Below, in pieces: positions 7,885 to 18,007 of a stretch of DNA of 64,000 nucleotides. A program made the translations under genes and the position numbers. The notes under the pieces are model-generated. The model did not search any database. It was not told the origin of the DNA and saw nothing but the letters and a program-made list of their open reading frames with translations. How positions within the stretch are numbered: position 1 is the first letter of the stretch; every line of letters starts with the position of its first letter. Source of the DNA: Pirellulales bacterium (lineage in GTDB: Bacteria > Planctomycetota > Planctomycetia > Pirellulales > JACPPG01); contig DASYDW010000121.1 of assembly GCA_036499395.1 (NCBI GenBank), positions 62,001-126,000 on the forward strand. Direction: 5' to 3'.

Positions 7885-10800
7885 CTAGGTCGCCGAGCAA
7901 TAGATCTCGGCCGCGGCGTGCCGCACCGTCGCCGCCGACAAACAGTCGCTCAAGATCGCTGCCAGCTCTTCGACCGCTGGAGATTGCAGCATCGTCAAAT
8001 GGCTACCATGCATATCGAAGGTTTCGATCCCTCCCAACCCCCACGGTCCCCACCCCAACCGCGGATCGGCATGCATCGGCGTGGCGTGCTGCTCGGCGCG
8101 AATCAGCACCAGCGGCGCCCGTAGTAGCCCCGGCTGATAGGCAACCACGGCTTTCATGTTCGCCTCGAACACATCGTACACCGCGCGGGCGCCGCGGGCC
8201 CCCGCGCCGGCCAGCAACAGCCGGGCACCTTGCGCCCGTTGCTGGAAGTATTCAACTTGCTTTTCGATCGGCAGATCGCGCAACGCCTGCAAACGGTCGG
8301 CATCCTCGGTCGGGAACATCAACTGCAACATCGGCACCAGGTCGTTTTCGTCGAGCGCCCGATCTGCACTCGGAATCGCCGCATCGATAAGTCCGACGAA
8401 AGCCACCTGATCCTGCTGTTCCGTCAACTGCCGTGCAATCTCGAAGGCCACCACGCCGCCGGTTGACCAGCCGCACACCTGGTAAGGGCCGTGCGGTTGA
8501 ACGGCTTTCATCGCTTGGATGTAATCGGCCGCCATGGCTTCGATCGAATCGTGCGGCGCCACGGCGCCGTCGATCCCTTGCGCCTGAATGCCATACAGTG
8601 GCACATCCTGATCCACATGCTGCGCCAGCTCCAGATAACAAAACACCGTGCCACCGGCCGGGTGAACGCAGAACAGCGGTGTCCCCGTACCAGCAGGTCG
8701 TAGCGGAACGACCAGTGCGTTCGCTCCGCCCGCGGGCGCTTCGCGCAACAGCCGGGCCAGGTGTTCGACCGTCGGCTCTTCGAGCAAGGCCGCTAGCGGC
8801 AATCTGCGCCCGAACTGTTCGTCCAGTCGCGCGACCAGTGCCACGGCCAAGCTGGAATGCCCTCCCAAGTCCAGGAAGTTGTCGGTCACGCCGATCGGCT
8901 CGACGCCCAGAACTTGCGACCAGATTGACGCCACACGTTCTTCCCACACGTCGCGCGGTGCGACGTAGGGATGCGTGCCTTCGCTGCGTTGCGCGAACGC
9001 AGGCGGCAGCGCCGACGTGTCGAGCCTGCCCCGTTCGTCATACGGCAGTTCATGGACCGTCCGCCAAGCGCGAGGAATCATCTCATCAGGCACTCGCGCG
9101 GCAAGAAATCGACGCAGCTCTTCGGTGACTAGCGCATTTCCGTTTGCGGCCACGGCGACCGACGAATCGGATCGCGGCACGACGTACGCCGCCAACTGCT
9201 CATGTCCCTTGCGGTCCGTGTAACCAATCACGGCCGCGTCCCTGACCAACGGGCAAAGCGTTAAGATCGCGGCAACCTCGAGCGGGTCGACCGCGTAGCG
9301 GCCAACCTGAATGACACTCCCCTGCCCCGCGTTTGCTTCGTCTTTTTTCTGGAACGACGCGCGACTTCGGACGGGTCCCAAAAACTCAAGTTCGCCGTCA
9401 GCCACACGAACCGCGCGATATCCGACGGGACGCAGCATCCGCAAGCCTCGCGAATCGAGCGGATCGACGATTTGATCCTGCGTGGGCGACGTACCCTTCC
9501 CCGCGATCGATACCCACAGATCACCCGGCATGCCCACGGACGCCAATTGTCGCGCCCCATCGAGCACGCGCAAAACGGGCCCCTGCTCGTCCAGACACGC
9601 CAGCAATTCGAGTTCTTCCTGCTCGACAAGGGGCAACTCGCGAACCGTCGTTTCGGGCCGCGCGGCGATGCTTTTCAGTAGCACCATCACCTGGTCAAGC
9701 ATCCGCGCCGCAAAATCGTCACTGTAAAGCTGTCGATCGTACAACAGCCGCAATACCAGCTCGCGCCCCGGCATCGCGATCAAGGTCAACGGGTAGCTCG
9801 ACGTCGTTGTACCGTGCAGGTTGCGAATCGTGATCTCGTCGAACGTAAACGCCTCGCCCGGCGGCAGTGGATAGTTTTCGAACACCACCAGCGAATCGAA
9901 GAGCCGGCCGTCGCTACGTCCGGCTGCGCGGCCGATCTGTTCGAGCGAACAATGCTCCAGCGGCTGCGTTTCGATCTGCTTTTGCTGCAGCCGTTGGCAG
10001 ACCGTGGCCACGGCATCGTCATGCGAGATCGTCACGCGCCGCGGCACGTTATTGGCAAAAGGGCCCACGATCGTTTCGACCTGCGAAACTTGCGGCGCCC
10101 GGCCCGACACCGCGACGCCGAAACTCACATCCTGGGAACGCGAATGGCGAGCCAGCAAAATCCCCCACGCCGACTCGACAAGGGCACTCAAACTCGTGCG
10201 CCACGTCGTGGCCAATTGTGCGAGCCGGGCACTTTCTGATTGCCCAAGCCGTTTCTCGCATTCCCCATGGCCAACGATCGTCGATCCGCGATTCACCTGA
10301 TCGGCCGGCGGCAAGAGTGACTTGGACGAAAGGTTTTCAAGTTCACCACACCAGTGCTTATCCGCCACGACCGAGTCTTGCCTCGCGAGCCATTTCAAAT
10401 AGTCGGCGAAGTTGCCCGGTGGCGAAAGCAGCGTCGCCCGCCCGGCGCGCAGGTTCGCATAGCACTCGAACACTTCACGCAGCACCACGCCCAGGCACCA
10501 TCCGTCGAGCGCCAGATGGTGGCATGTCCAAGCAAACAACCATTCCTGCTCGCCAAGGCGGGCAAGATCAAGGCGAACGAGCGGAGCCCGCGTTAGATCG
10601 AACGACTCATCGCGCGAGCCCGTAAGCAATTCCGTGCGGCGTCCTGCCATTTCTTCTTCGTCGAGATCGCGCCAATCGAACTCGCGCCACGGCAACTCGA
10701 CCGCGCGGCGGATGACCTGCATCGGCTTCTTCAGCCCTTGCCAGGCGAAGCAGGCGCGCAGCATCGCGTGCCGAGCAACGGTCGTTTCCCAAGCCTGCTT

Positions 10801-10941
10801 GAATGTCGAGCCGTCCAGCGTGCCGCGGATCGTGCAGTTAAGCTGTTCGTTCAGCAGCCGGGAATTCGGATCCGCGAGCGCGTGCGCGAGCATCAACTCC
10901 TGCAATGGGGCAAGCGGCCAGATATCGGCGACATTTTTCAT
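7885..10941 (-). CDS. Terminal NRPS: condensation, remnant adenylation, PCP, thioesterase
   Basis: The 1018-residue protein (numbered from ATG 10941) has a condensation domain at 1-435 with HHLALDG (141-147). Residues about 445-650 match only the later part of an adenylation domain. GDLWVS is A6-like, VADGELEFLG is A7/A8-like, and ERGRLD is A10-like with Arg in place of the catalytic Lys. The ATP-binding core (A1-A5, including the TSGSTG loop) is absent. A carrier domain follows, with LGGHSS and the phosphopantetheine Ser at about 696. The thioesterase comes last, with GWSTG (Ser 826) and GSH (His 981). It should condense and release the product of the upstream module, but cannot activate an amino acid itself. 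A TTG at 10971, overlapping the previous stop, is an alternative coupled start. Confidence 0.9.
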   Translation of the reverse strand: MKNVADIWPLAPLQELMLAHALADPNSRLLNEQLNCTIRGTLDGSTFKQAWETTVARHAMLRACFAWQGLKKPMQVIRRAVELPWREFDWRDLDEEEMAGRRTELLTGSRDESFDLTRAPLVRLDLARLGEQEWLFAWTCHHLALDGWCLGVVLREVFECYANLRAGRATLLSPPGNFADYLKWLARQDSVVADKHWCGELENLSSKSLLPPADQVNRGSTIVGHGECEKRLGQSESARLAQLATTWRTSLSALVESAWGILLARHSRSQDVSFGVAVSGRAPQVSQVETIVGPFANNVPRRVTISHDDAVATVCQRLQQKQIETQPLEHCSLEQIGRAAGRSDGRLFDSLVVFENYPLPPGEAFTFDEITIRNLHGTTTSSYPLTLIAMPGRELVLRLLYDRQLYSDDFAARMLDQVMVLLKSIAARPETTVRELPLVEQEELELLACLDEQGPVLRVLDGARQLASVGMPGDLWVSIAGKGTSPTQDQIVDPLDSRGLRMLRPVGYRAVRVADGELEFLGPVRSRASFQKKDEANAGQGSVIQVGRYAVDPLEVAAILTLCPLVRDAAVIGYTDRKGHEQLAAYVVPRSDSSVAVAANGNALVTEELRRFLAARVPDEMIPRAWRTVHELPYDERGRLDTSALPPAFAQRSEGTHPYVAPRDVWEERVASIWSQVLGVEPIGVTDNFLDLGGHSSLAVALVARLDEQFGRRLPLAALLEEPTVEHLARLLREAPAGGANALVVPLRPAGTGTPLFCVHPAGGTVFCYLELAQHVDQDVPLYGIQAQGIDGAVAPHDSIEAMAADYIQAMKAVQPHGPYQVCGWSTGGVVAFEIARQLTEQQDQVAFVGLIDAAIPSADRALDENDLVPMLQLMFPTEDADRLQALRDLPIEKQVEYFQQRAQGARLLLAGAGARGARAVYDVFEANMKAVVAYQPGLLRAPLVLIRAEQHATPMHADPRLGWGPWGLGGIETFDMHGSHLTMLQSPAVEELAAILSDCLSAATVRHAAAEIYCSAT

Positions 10942-10967
10942 TGTGGCGATCGATTCCGTTAGGTTGA

Positions 10968-13900
10968 TCAATCTGCAAGCAGGTTCTTCAGGGCGTCGAA
11001 ATCGTCCTGATCGATCTCGGCCAGCGAGAAATCCACCGGCGAGATCGCCTGAACATCCTCGCCGCCGGAATGTTGCACGAGCTCCGCGAGCGCGTCGATA
11101 AACTCACCGGCCAGCCGCTCGACCGTGTCGAGCCGGTGTGCCAAACGACTGTAATGCCACTCGATCTGCAGACGCCCGTCACGCACGAAAGCGATGATCT
11201 CCCATAGATGACCGCGCGCGGCCCGCGGACTGACCATGGGGCCAGGCGACTCCGCGGCCAGCGTAAACCATGCATCCTGAGGTAATGTGTGATCCAATTG
11301 CCCCAGATAGTTGAAGCACACCTGAGGGGGCGCGATTGTCGCTAGCTTCTGTCGCGTCGCCTCATCCGCCAGCCAACGCAGCAGTCCGTAACCCAAACCA
11401 CCATCACTGATCGCCCGGCATCGCTCTTTGATGGCACGGACCGCAAACCCCGGCGAAGCATTCGCAGGCACGTCGAATCGCACGGGGTAAAGCGCCGTGA
11501 ACCAACCGACTGTGCGTGACAAGTCGACATCGGCAAACAAATCTTCGCGGCCATGCCCTTCGAGATTCATCCGCACCGCGCCGCTACAATATTTCCCGAC
11601 GACTTGCGCGAACATCGCCAGCAGCATTTCATGCGATCGGGCGCGATAAGCCGTCTGCGCTTCGCCGAGCAACTTTTCGGTCGTAGCCACGTCGAGCGAT
11701 ATGCAAACGGTTTCCGCATCCGCTACGAGATTCTCGCCGGCGTCACCGTCGCAAGGCAGCGGGCTGGCATTCGCGCCGGTTGACAGCCAGGCGTCGAGTT
11801 CGGCACGCACCTCGTCTTGCGCGGCAAGGTCGTTTATGCGGCGCGCCCATTCCCCCCCGGGCGTGGTTTTTGGCGGCAACTGTGCCGGCACACCCGTAGC
11901 CAGTTGATGACACAACATGTCCAGGTCAGCCAGCACAATTCGCCAGCTCACCGCATCGATCACCAAGTGATGAATGACAGCCAGCAATCGCGCCGGCCGG
12001 TCCGGGCCGAGGTCGAAATAGACGAATCGTCCGACCGGCCCCTGCTCAATATCGAGCGAGGCTTGCGTCTCTACGGCGGCTCTCTCAATTGCGACCGTCT
12101 GCGCCGCCACATCCAACGCTGAAAGGTCGATCACTTCCAAGATGCGGCAATCCTCGGGCGCGACGATCGTCTGCGTCCAGGCGCCGTCCGCCGCACGCAC
12201 GAACCGTGACCGCAGCGCATCATGATGTCGCACAATCGTGCGCAGTGCCTGGTCGATCACGTCTGGCGTGACCGACCGCGCCGCGGAAAGCATCACGGCC
12301 TGATTGTGATGATGCGGATCGATCGTTGCCAAAGCGAAGAATTCGTGCTGAATCGGCAAGAGCGGCGCCCGACCAACGATCGGTTCCTGCGGCGCGAAGA
12401 TCGCGACCCCCGCTTCCGCGACGCGCGCCAGTTCGGCGATGGTTTGATTCTGAAAAAGTTGCTTCGGCGTGATCCGCCACCCGGCCGCGCCAGCCCGGGC
12501 GACGACCTGGATACTGCGAATCGAGTCACCGCCGATGTCAAAGAAATTATCGTGAATGCCGACCTGCGCGCGCCCGAGCACTTCGGCCCAGACGGTGGCC
12601 AGCACACGCTCGGCATCGGTCGACGGCGCCGCCAATTGAGACGCGTTCGCCTTCCGCTCCCAGGCCGGCTCCGGTAGCGCCGCGACATCGACTTTGGCAC
12701 ACGACAGCCGCGGTAATTCATCGAGCACGACGATCGCCGAGGGCAACATGTGCCCTGGCAAGCGCGCCGTCAGGAATTGTCGCACGTCCTCGGCGGTGGG
12801 CAATTCACCCGCCCCGCAACCGACATACGCGGCCAGGCGTTTGGCTTCGCCGGCGCCGCGGGGGACGACGATCGCTTCGCGCACGCGCGGGTGAAGTTGC
12901 AACGCCGCTTCGATCTCGGCCGGCTCGATGCGATAACCGCGCACTTTCACTTGCCGATCGATGCGCCCCAGGAATTCGAGGTTTCCGTCCGGCAGATAAC
13001 GCACCATGTCGCCCGTGCGATAAAGACGCTCGTTGGCATTTTGAGTGAACGGATTCGGCACGAACCGCTCGGCGGAAAGTTCCGGTCGCCGCAGGTAACC
13101 GCGTGCGATGCCGACTCCGCCGATATACAGTTCGCCCGCCACTCCCACGGGAAGCGGACGGCGCGCCTCGTCAAGCACGTACACACGCGTATTCGCAATC
13201 GGTCGACCGATCGGCAAGCAATTCGATGCCGTGGCCGACAAGCTCTCGGCCGGATCAAAAAGCGTGCTTGTGATCGTCGCCTCGGTAACGCCATAAGCAA
13301 ACAGCAGGCGGCAAGTCTCGCCGATCGCTTGTTGCCAGCGCGTCACTTGCTCGACCGCCAGGCTGTCTCCGCCGACCACCACGGTCTTTAAATGTCGACC
13401 CAGCGCACCGCCGGATGCAGTGAGTTCATCGACCAGCGACGACCACACCACCACCGGCAAATGCAAGACGTTAACCATCTGGTCGCGGGACCACTCCAGC
13501 AGAACGCGTCCCGACAATTCGGCCGGCGCCGGATGCAAATGCAACGTCGCGCCGCTGACGAGCGTCGGAAAAATCTCTTCGATCGCCGCATCAAAGCTCA
13601 GCGACAGATACTGCAACAACGAATCGCCCGGCCGCAGGTCGCAACGCCGCGCCAGCTCGGTCGCGTGATTCACCAGCCCCCGATGGGCAACTTCGGCCCC
13701 TTTCGGCAGCCCCGTCGAGCCCGAGGTGTAAATGACATAGGCGACGTGGTCAGGATCCGCTTTGCTTTCCAGCGGCGCATCGTTGTACTGGGCGATGTCC
13801 GGCGAATCATCATCCAGCAGCACCGTCTGAAAGCTTCCTCCTGGCAGGCACTTCGCGATCTCGCTATCGCTGACGATGAATCGCAACTGGGCGTCTTCGA

Positions 13901-15710
13901 CCATCGCCGCGCGACGAGCCGCCGGATAAAGCGGGTCGATCGGCAAGTAGGCCGCGCCAGCTTTCAAAATGCCCAGCAATGTCACAATCATCTCGGGCGA
14001 GCGCCCCAGACAGACGCCGATGGGTTGATCGTTCGCAGCGCCTCGTTCGATCAGATAGCGGGCCAACCGATTGCTGCCGCGATCCAATTCGTCGTACGTG
14101 ATATCTTGCTGTTCGAAGCGTAAAGCAATCCCGGCGGGCGTTCGGCGGGCCTGTTCGACGAATAGCTCGTGAATACAACGATCGGCCGGGAACGCCATCT
14201 TGGTCGCGTTCCAGGTAACCAACTGCTTCTGCCGCTCATCCGCGGGCAGCAGCGGCAGATCGAAGACGGGGCACTCCCGATTCTCGACAATCCCCGTAAG
14301 TAGCGTCACGTACGCGTCGAGCATTCGCTCGATCGAATCGGCGTTGAACAAATCGGTATTGAACACCAACGACAAGTCGAGTCGGTCCGCATGCTCGTCG
14401 ACGTTGAACGTCAAATCGAAATTTGCAACCGGCGCATGGTCGAAGCTGCTATCCGTAACCGCGAGCCCGTCGATCTGCCGCGCCGCGACCGGAATGTTTT
14501 GCAGAACGAACATCACCTGAACGAGCGGGTTGCGGCTCAGGTCGCGCTGGGGAACCAGTTCATCGACAAGGCGCGAAAACGGTAGATCCTGATGCTCGTA
14601 GGCCGCCAGCATCGTGCCGCGCAGTTGTGACAGGTATTCGCGAAACGAGAGCTGTTCGTCCAACCGCCCGCGAATCACGAGCGTATTGACGAAAAAGCCG
14701 ATCAATCGCTCCCACTCGGGCCGCGTCCGCCCAGCGATCGGCATTCCTACGCAAATGTCGCGCTCGCGGGCATATTGGGCCAGCAAGATTTGAAACGCGG
14801 CCAGCAGCACCATGCACATCGTGCCGTTCTCTTCGGCCGCCAAGCGTCGCAAGTTGTCGAGCAAGCTGCCGCTCAGCCGGCGCCGGCAAGTTTCGCCCCG
14901 AAAACTCTGCACCGCCGGACGGGGCCGATCAAATGGCAACGACAGCGGGCCTGGCAGATCGGCCAATTGCTCGCGCCAGAACGCCAGGTCGAGCGAGCCA
15001 TTGGTTCCGCGGGCCTCTTCTCGCTGCCGAATCGCATAGTCGGCAAATTGCAGCTTGAGCGCCGGTAACTCGCATGCACGTCCTGAGCACCGCGCCATAT
15101 ATTCTTCGGCAACTTCCTGGCGCAAGACGGCCATTGACCAGCCATCGCAAATAATATGATGCAGCGTCAGCAGTAATACATGATCGTCGCCGGCCAGCTT
15201 CACCAATCGCGCACGCATCAAGGGACCGTGCGCCAGATCAAACGGGCGAACCGCCTCGGCGTCCGTCAGGCGGGCCAGTGATTCAGTCCGCGCCGACAAT
15301 GCGAGCGACGACAAATCGTCCTGCGTCATCTGAAAGCGGGCTGTCGGGCAAATCACTTGCTCGGGCCGGCCTGCTACGCTGCGAAATACTGTTCGCAGCG
15401 ACTCGTGACGTTCGATCACGGCATGCAGCGAGGCCGCGAGCGCCTGCTTATCCATCTCGCCAGACAGGCGCGTGGCGATCGCGACATTGTAAAACGGATT
15501 GCCCGGCTCAAGCTGGTCGAGAAACCATAACCGCTCTTGTCCGAACGACAACGGCGCAGGCTCGCGCGGGTCGTGCCGCGCTGTTGTCCGCTTCGGTGCC
15601 GGTGCGGCGTGCTCGTTGCGTAGTCGCTCGAATAGCGCTCGTTTGGCGGGCGACAGCGCGGCCAACCGATCGGCAGGAATCGGCGTCGGAGTCAGGGCGT
15701 CAGGTGTCAT
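10968..15710 (-). CDS. NRPS module: condensation, adenylation, PCP, epimerisation
   Basis: The 1580-residue enzyme holds one full elongation module. The condensation domain (about 52-490) has HHIICDG at 184-190. The adenylation domain (about 510-1015) has YTSGSTGLPKG at 661-671, LYRTGDMVR near 896 and the A10 Lys 1006. The carrier domain carries GGDSI with the attachment Ser 1063. The epimerisation domain (about 1115-1560) has HHLVIDAVSW at 1247-1256, EGHGRE, SRTVGWFT and FNYLGQ. By hand alignment to GrsA the pocket residues read D-A-E-H-V-G-A-I-T-K, and I do not assign a substrate from this. The N-terminal condensation domain probably accepts the acyl chain from the upstream FAAL. The epimerase should give a D-residue. 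Confidence 0.94.
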   Translation of the reverse strand: MTPDALTPTPIPADRLAALSPAKRALFERLRNEHAAPAPKRTTARHDPREPAPLSFGQERLWFLDQLEPGNPFYNVAIATRLSGEMDKQALAASLHAVIERHESLRTVFRSVAGRPEQVICPTARFQMTQDDLSSLALSARTESLARLTDAEAVRPFDLAHGPLMRARLVKLAGDDHVLLLTLHHIICDGWSMAVLRQEVAEEYMARCSGRACELPALKLQFADYAIRQREEARGTNGSLDLAFWREQLADLPGPLSLPFDRPRPAVQSFRGETCRRRLSGSLLDNLRRLAAEENGTMCMVLLAAFQILLAQYARERDICVGMPIAGRTRPEWERLIGFFVNTLVIRGRLDEQLSFREYLSQLRGTMLAAYEHQDLPFSRLVDELVPQRDLSRNPLVQVMFVLQNIPVAARQIDGLAVTDSSFDHAPVANFDLTFNVDEHADRLDLSLVFNTDLFNADSIERMLDAYVTLLTGIVENRECPVFDLPLLPADERQKQLVTWNATKMAFPADRCIHELFVEQARRTPAGIALRFEQQDITYDELDRGSNRLARYLIERGAANDQPIGVCLGRSPEMIVTLLGILKAGAAYLPIDPLYPAARRAAMVEDAQLRFIVSDSEIAKCLPGGSFQTVLLDDDSPDIAQYNDAPLESKADPDHVAYVIYTSGSTGLPKGAEVAHRGLVNHATELARRCDLRPGDSLLQYLSLSFDAAIEEIFPTLVSGATLHLHPAPAELSGRVLLEWSRDQMVNVLHLPVVVWSSLVDELTASGGALGRHLKTVVVGGDSLAVEQVTRWQQAIGETCRLLFAYGVTEATITSTLFDPAESLSATASNCLPIGRPIANTRVYVLDEARRPLPVGVAGELYIGGVGIARGYLRRPELSAERFVPNPFTQNANERLYRTGDMVRYLPDGNLEFLGRIDRQVKVRGYRIEPAEIEAALQLHPRVREAIVVPRGAGEAKRLAAYVGCGAGELPTAEDVRQFLTARLPGHMLPSAIVVLDELPRLSCAKVDVAALPEPAWERKANASQLAAPSTDAERVLATVWAEVLGRAQVGIHDNFFDIGGDSIRSIQVVARAGAAGWRITPKQLFQNQTIAELARVAEAGVAIFAPQEPIVGRAPLLPIQHEFFALATIDPHHHNQAVMLSAARSVTPDVIDQALRTIVRHHDALRSRFVRAADGAWTQTIVAPEDCRILEVIDLSALDVAAQTVAIERAAVETQASLDIEQGPVGRFVYFDLGPDRPARLLAVIHHLVIDAVSWRIVLADLDMLCHQLATGVPAQLPPKTTPGGEWARRINDLAAQDEVRAELDAWLSTGANASPLPCDGDAGENLVADAETVCISLDVATTEKLLGEAQTAYRARSHEMLLAMFAQVVGKYCSGAVRMNLEGHGREDLFADVDLSRTVGWFTALYPVRFDVPANASPGFAVRAIKERCRAISDGGLGYGLLRWLADEATRQKLATIAPPQVCFNYLGQLDHTLPQDAWFTLAAESPGPMVSPRAARGHLWEIIAFVRDGRLQIEWHYSRLAHRLDTVERLAGEFIDALAELVQHSGGEDVQAISPVDFSLAEIDQDDFDALKNLLAD

Positions 15711-15725
15711 TCGTCGTCGCTCGTA

Positions 15726-17966
15726 CTAGGTCGCGTCCCCCGCGCTCTCCGATCCACGATCCGATGGGACGATGTAATCCAGGTTTAACACCGGAACACG
15801 CACGTAGGCCTTGGGTGGAGAGGGTGCGTTGACTTTGTCGAGGATGCGATCGACTTCGTCGTCCGAAAGATGGTCGAGATAGGCCAACAGTTCTGTGTCA
15901 TGCATCTGCTGCGCGGCGCGCTTGCAGGCGATCAGTTCGGCCAACTGGGCGATCGTGGGCCGATCGAAAAGTTCACTCAGGGGAATATTCGCCCCCAGCG
16001 TTGGCGCCAAACGATTGATTAGCTGCGTGGCCAGCAGGCTCGTCCCGCCCAGATCAAAGAATCGATCCATGACACTCACACGATCCAGGCCCAGCACTTC
16101 GCACCACACGTCCGCAATTTCGCGTTCCAGGTCATTGCGCGGTGCGACATAGCTCGCCTGCGAATCGTTGCCGGTGATCTTGTCCGAGCACAGCAGCACG
16201 TCGATTTCGCCACTCAAGAAGAGCTCACGGCAGGCGCGACGCTGAATCTTGCCACTGGTGGTCTTGGGAATCGATCCGGCGCGGATCAGCACCACCGTAT
16301 CGACAGCCAGCTCAAAAGTCTCGAAGATCGCTCGCCGCACGGCGTGCGAGACTTCGTCCAGGTCGACCTTCGTCGGGCGCGATACCTCTTGCACGACGAC
16401 GACCCGTTCGCGGCCATTGTTGTCAACCGAAAACGCGGCGGAGGCACGCGGCTTGATCGCCGGATGGCACGCTTCAATCGCTTGTTCGATATCTTGCGGA
16501 TAATAATTGCGCCCATGAACGATGATCATGTCCTTACGGCGGCCGCTGATGAACAATTCATCGCCGTCAAGAAAGCCCAGATCGCCCGTGCGCAGGAACG
16601 GCCCTTGGCCTTCGCTCGTGACGGCGCGGAAGGTCTCGGCCGAAGCTTCAGGCTGTCCCCAGTATTCGCTGGCCACATGCGGTCCCGCGACCCAGATCTC
16701 ACCGACCTGCCCGGCCTCGAGCGGGTGGCAGGTGCGCGGATCGACGATCAGCAATCGCTGATTCTCCGGCCCACGACCGCAACCGACTAGCATTCGCGCT
16801 CCCGCGTCATCCGCAGCGGCAACCACTGCGCGATTCCTTTCGAGCTGCGCTCCGTCGAAGCTGCGCACCGTTGACTCGCTTCGTGGCTGTGTGGCGGAGA
16901 TCAGCAGCGTTGCCTCGGCCATGCCGTAGCAAGGCGAGAACACGCGGCGTTGAATTCCACTCCCGGCGAACGCCTCGACAAAGCGGTCGATCGTCGCGGC
17001 GCGCACCGGTTCGGCGCCTGAGAGGGCCAATTGCACGCAGCTCAGATCGAGTTGCTCCCGTTCTTCCGGCTTGATCTTGCGCACGCACAGGTCGAAGGCA
17101 AAGTCCGGGGCGGCGATCGTCGTCGCGCGGTAATCCGCTGCCGCACGCAACCACCGAAGCGGCTGCTGGAAAAACGCCAGCGGCGACATCATTACGTTCC
17201 GCCGTCCGCTGTACCAGCATTGAAAGATGCCCCCCACCAGGCCCATGTCGTGATATGCGGGCAGCCAGGTGCAAGCCAGCGCATCGTCGACGTCGATCAG
17301 CGCCTCCATCTGCGCCATGTTCGCCAACACGTTGCCATGGCGGACAAGAACTCCCTTGGGCGTCCCGGTCGAACCCGATGTGTATTGCAAAAACGCGGGC
17401 GTGCCACGATCCAAGTGCGGCGGATTCCAGTCCGCGGCGCCGGCCAGATCGATCACGTCACTCGGCACGAGTTGGGCCAGGCCGGGCAATTGTCCCAGCA
17501 ATGCTCCGGCCCAAGCCAGGTCGGACGCCGTCCCTAACAGCACTTCCGCCTGCGCATCGCGCACGATGGCATCCAGCCTGGGCAGCGTTCGCGCCACACG
17601 CGTCGGATCGGGTGCAAAGACAGGCACCGCCACGACGCCTGCGTACAAACAGCCGGCCAGCGCTGCGATATAGTCCAGGCCTGAGTCATACATCAACAGC
17701 ACACGGTCCAGCGGCCGGCAGCGCGCCTGCAGGTGCGCTGCGATGGCCCGCGCCTGTTGATCGAGCTGGCCGTATGTGCGGTCCACAACCGCCGACTCAT
17801 CGGTGGCCAGGAACGTAAACGCGATTTTGTCCGCCTGCTCGCGAGCGCGGCAGCGAAAGACCTCGACCAGGTTCGCCGCGCGGCGTCCCACCTCGCCGGC
17901 TCCCTGGGCGGGAAGCTGATGCTCGTTCGAAACGTTCGTCGCTTGTTCCGTAAGACCAGTGTTCAT
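15726..17966 (-). CDS. Fatty-acyl-AMP ligase (FAAL) with C-terminal acyl carrier domain
   Basis: This 746-residue loading protein activates a fatty acid as acyl-AMP and passes it to its own carrier domain. The ligase core shows QYTSGSTGTPKG (194-204), the FAAL/DIP2-type LPAYHDMGL (235-243), YGMAEATL, RTGDLGFL and the A10 Lys in SGKIQRR (573). The carrier domain is at about 608-682 with LGGTSLL and attachment Ser 643. A short helix, LLAYLDHLSDDEV (693-705), resembles docking or linker helices at NRPS/PKS subunit ends. I start at ATG 17966. The frame stays open to 18392, but that part overlaps the permease gene in another frame. The NRPS gene follows 15 bases downstream. Confidence 0.93.
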   Translation of the reverse strand: MNTGLTEQATNVSNEHQLPAQGAGEVGRRAANLVEVFRCRAREQADKIAFTFLATDESAVVDRTYGQLDQQARAIAAHLQARCRPLDRVLLMYDSGLDYIAALAGCLYAGVVAVPVFAPDPTRVARTLPRLDAIVRDAQAEVLLGTASDLAWAGALLGQLPGLAQLVPSDVIDLAGAADWNPPHLDRGTPAFLQYTSGSTGTPKGVLVRHGNVLANMAQMEALIDVDDALACTWLPAYHDMGLVGGIFQCWYSGRRNVMMSPLAFFQQPLRWLRAAADYRATTIAAPDFAFDLCVRKIKPEEREQLDLSCVQLALSGAEPVRAATIDRFVEAFAGSGIQRRVFSPCYGMAEATLLISATQPRSESTVRSFDGAQLERNRAVVAAADDAGARMLVGCGRGPENQRLLIVDPRTCHPLEAGQVGEIWVAGPHVASEYWGQPEASAETFRAVTSEGQGPFLRTGDLGFLDGDELFISGRRKDMIIVHGRNYYPQDIEQAIEACHPAIKPRASAAFSVDNNGRERVVVVQEVSRPTKVDLDEVSHAVRRAIFETFELAVDTVVLIRAGSIPKTTSGKIQRRACRELFLSGEIDVLLCSDKITGNDSQASYVAPRNDLEREIADVWCEVLGLDRVSVMDRFFDLGGTSLLATQLINRLAPTLGANIPLSELFDRPTIAQLAELIACKRAAQQMHDTELLAYLDHLSDDEVDRILDKVNAPSPPKAYVRVPVLNLDYIVPSDRGSESAGDAT

Positions 17967-18007
17967 CTTGAAGCAGCTCTTTGGGGGTAAAACATCAGAG
18001 GGGGTAT

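Noticed and set aside
8433..9128. 231-residue plus-strand frame
   Set aside because: It is antisense to the PCP/thioesterase region of the terminal NRPS and is extremely Arg/Pro-rich.
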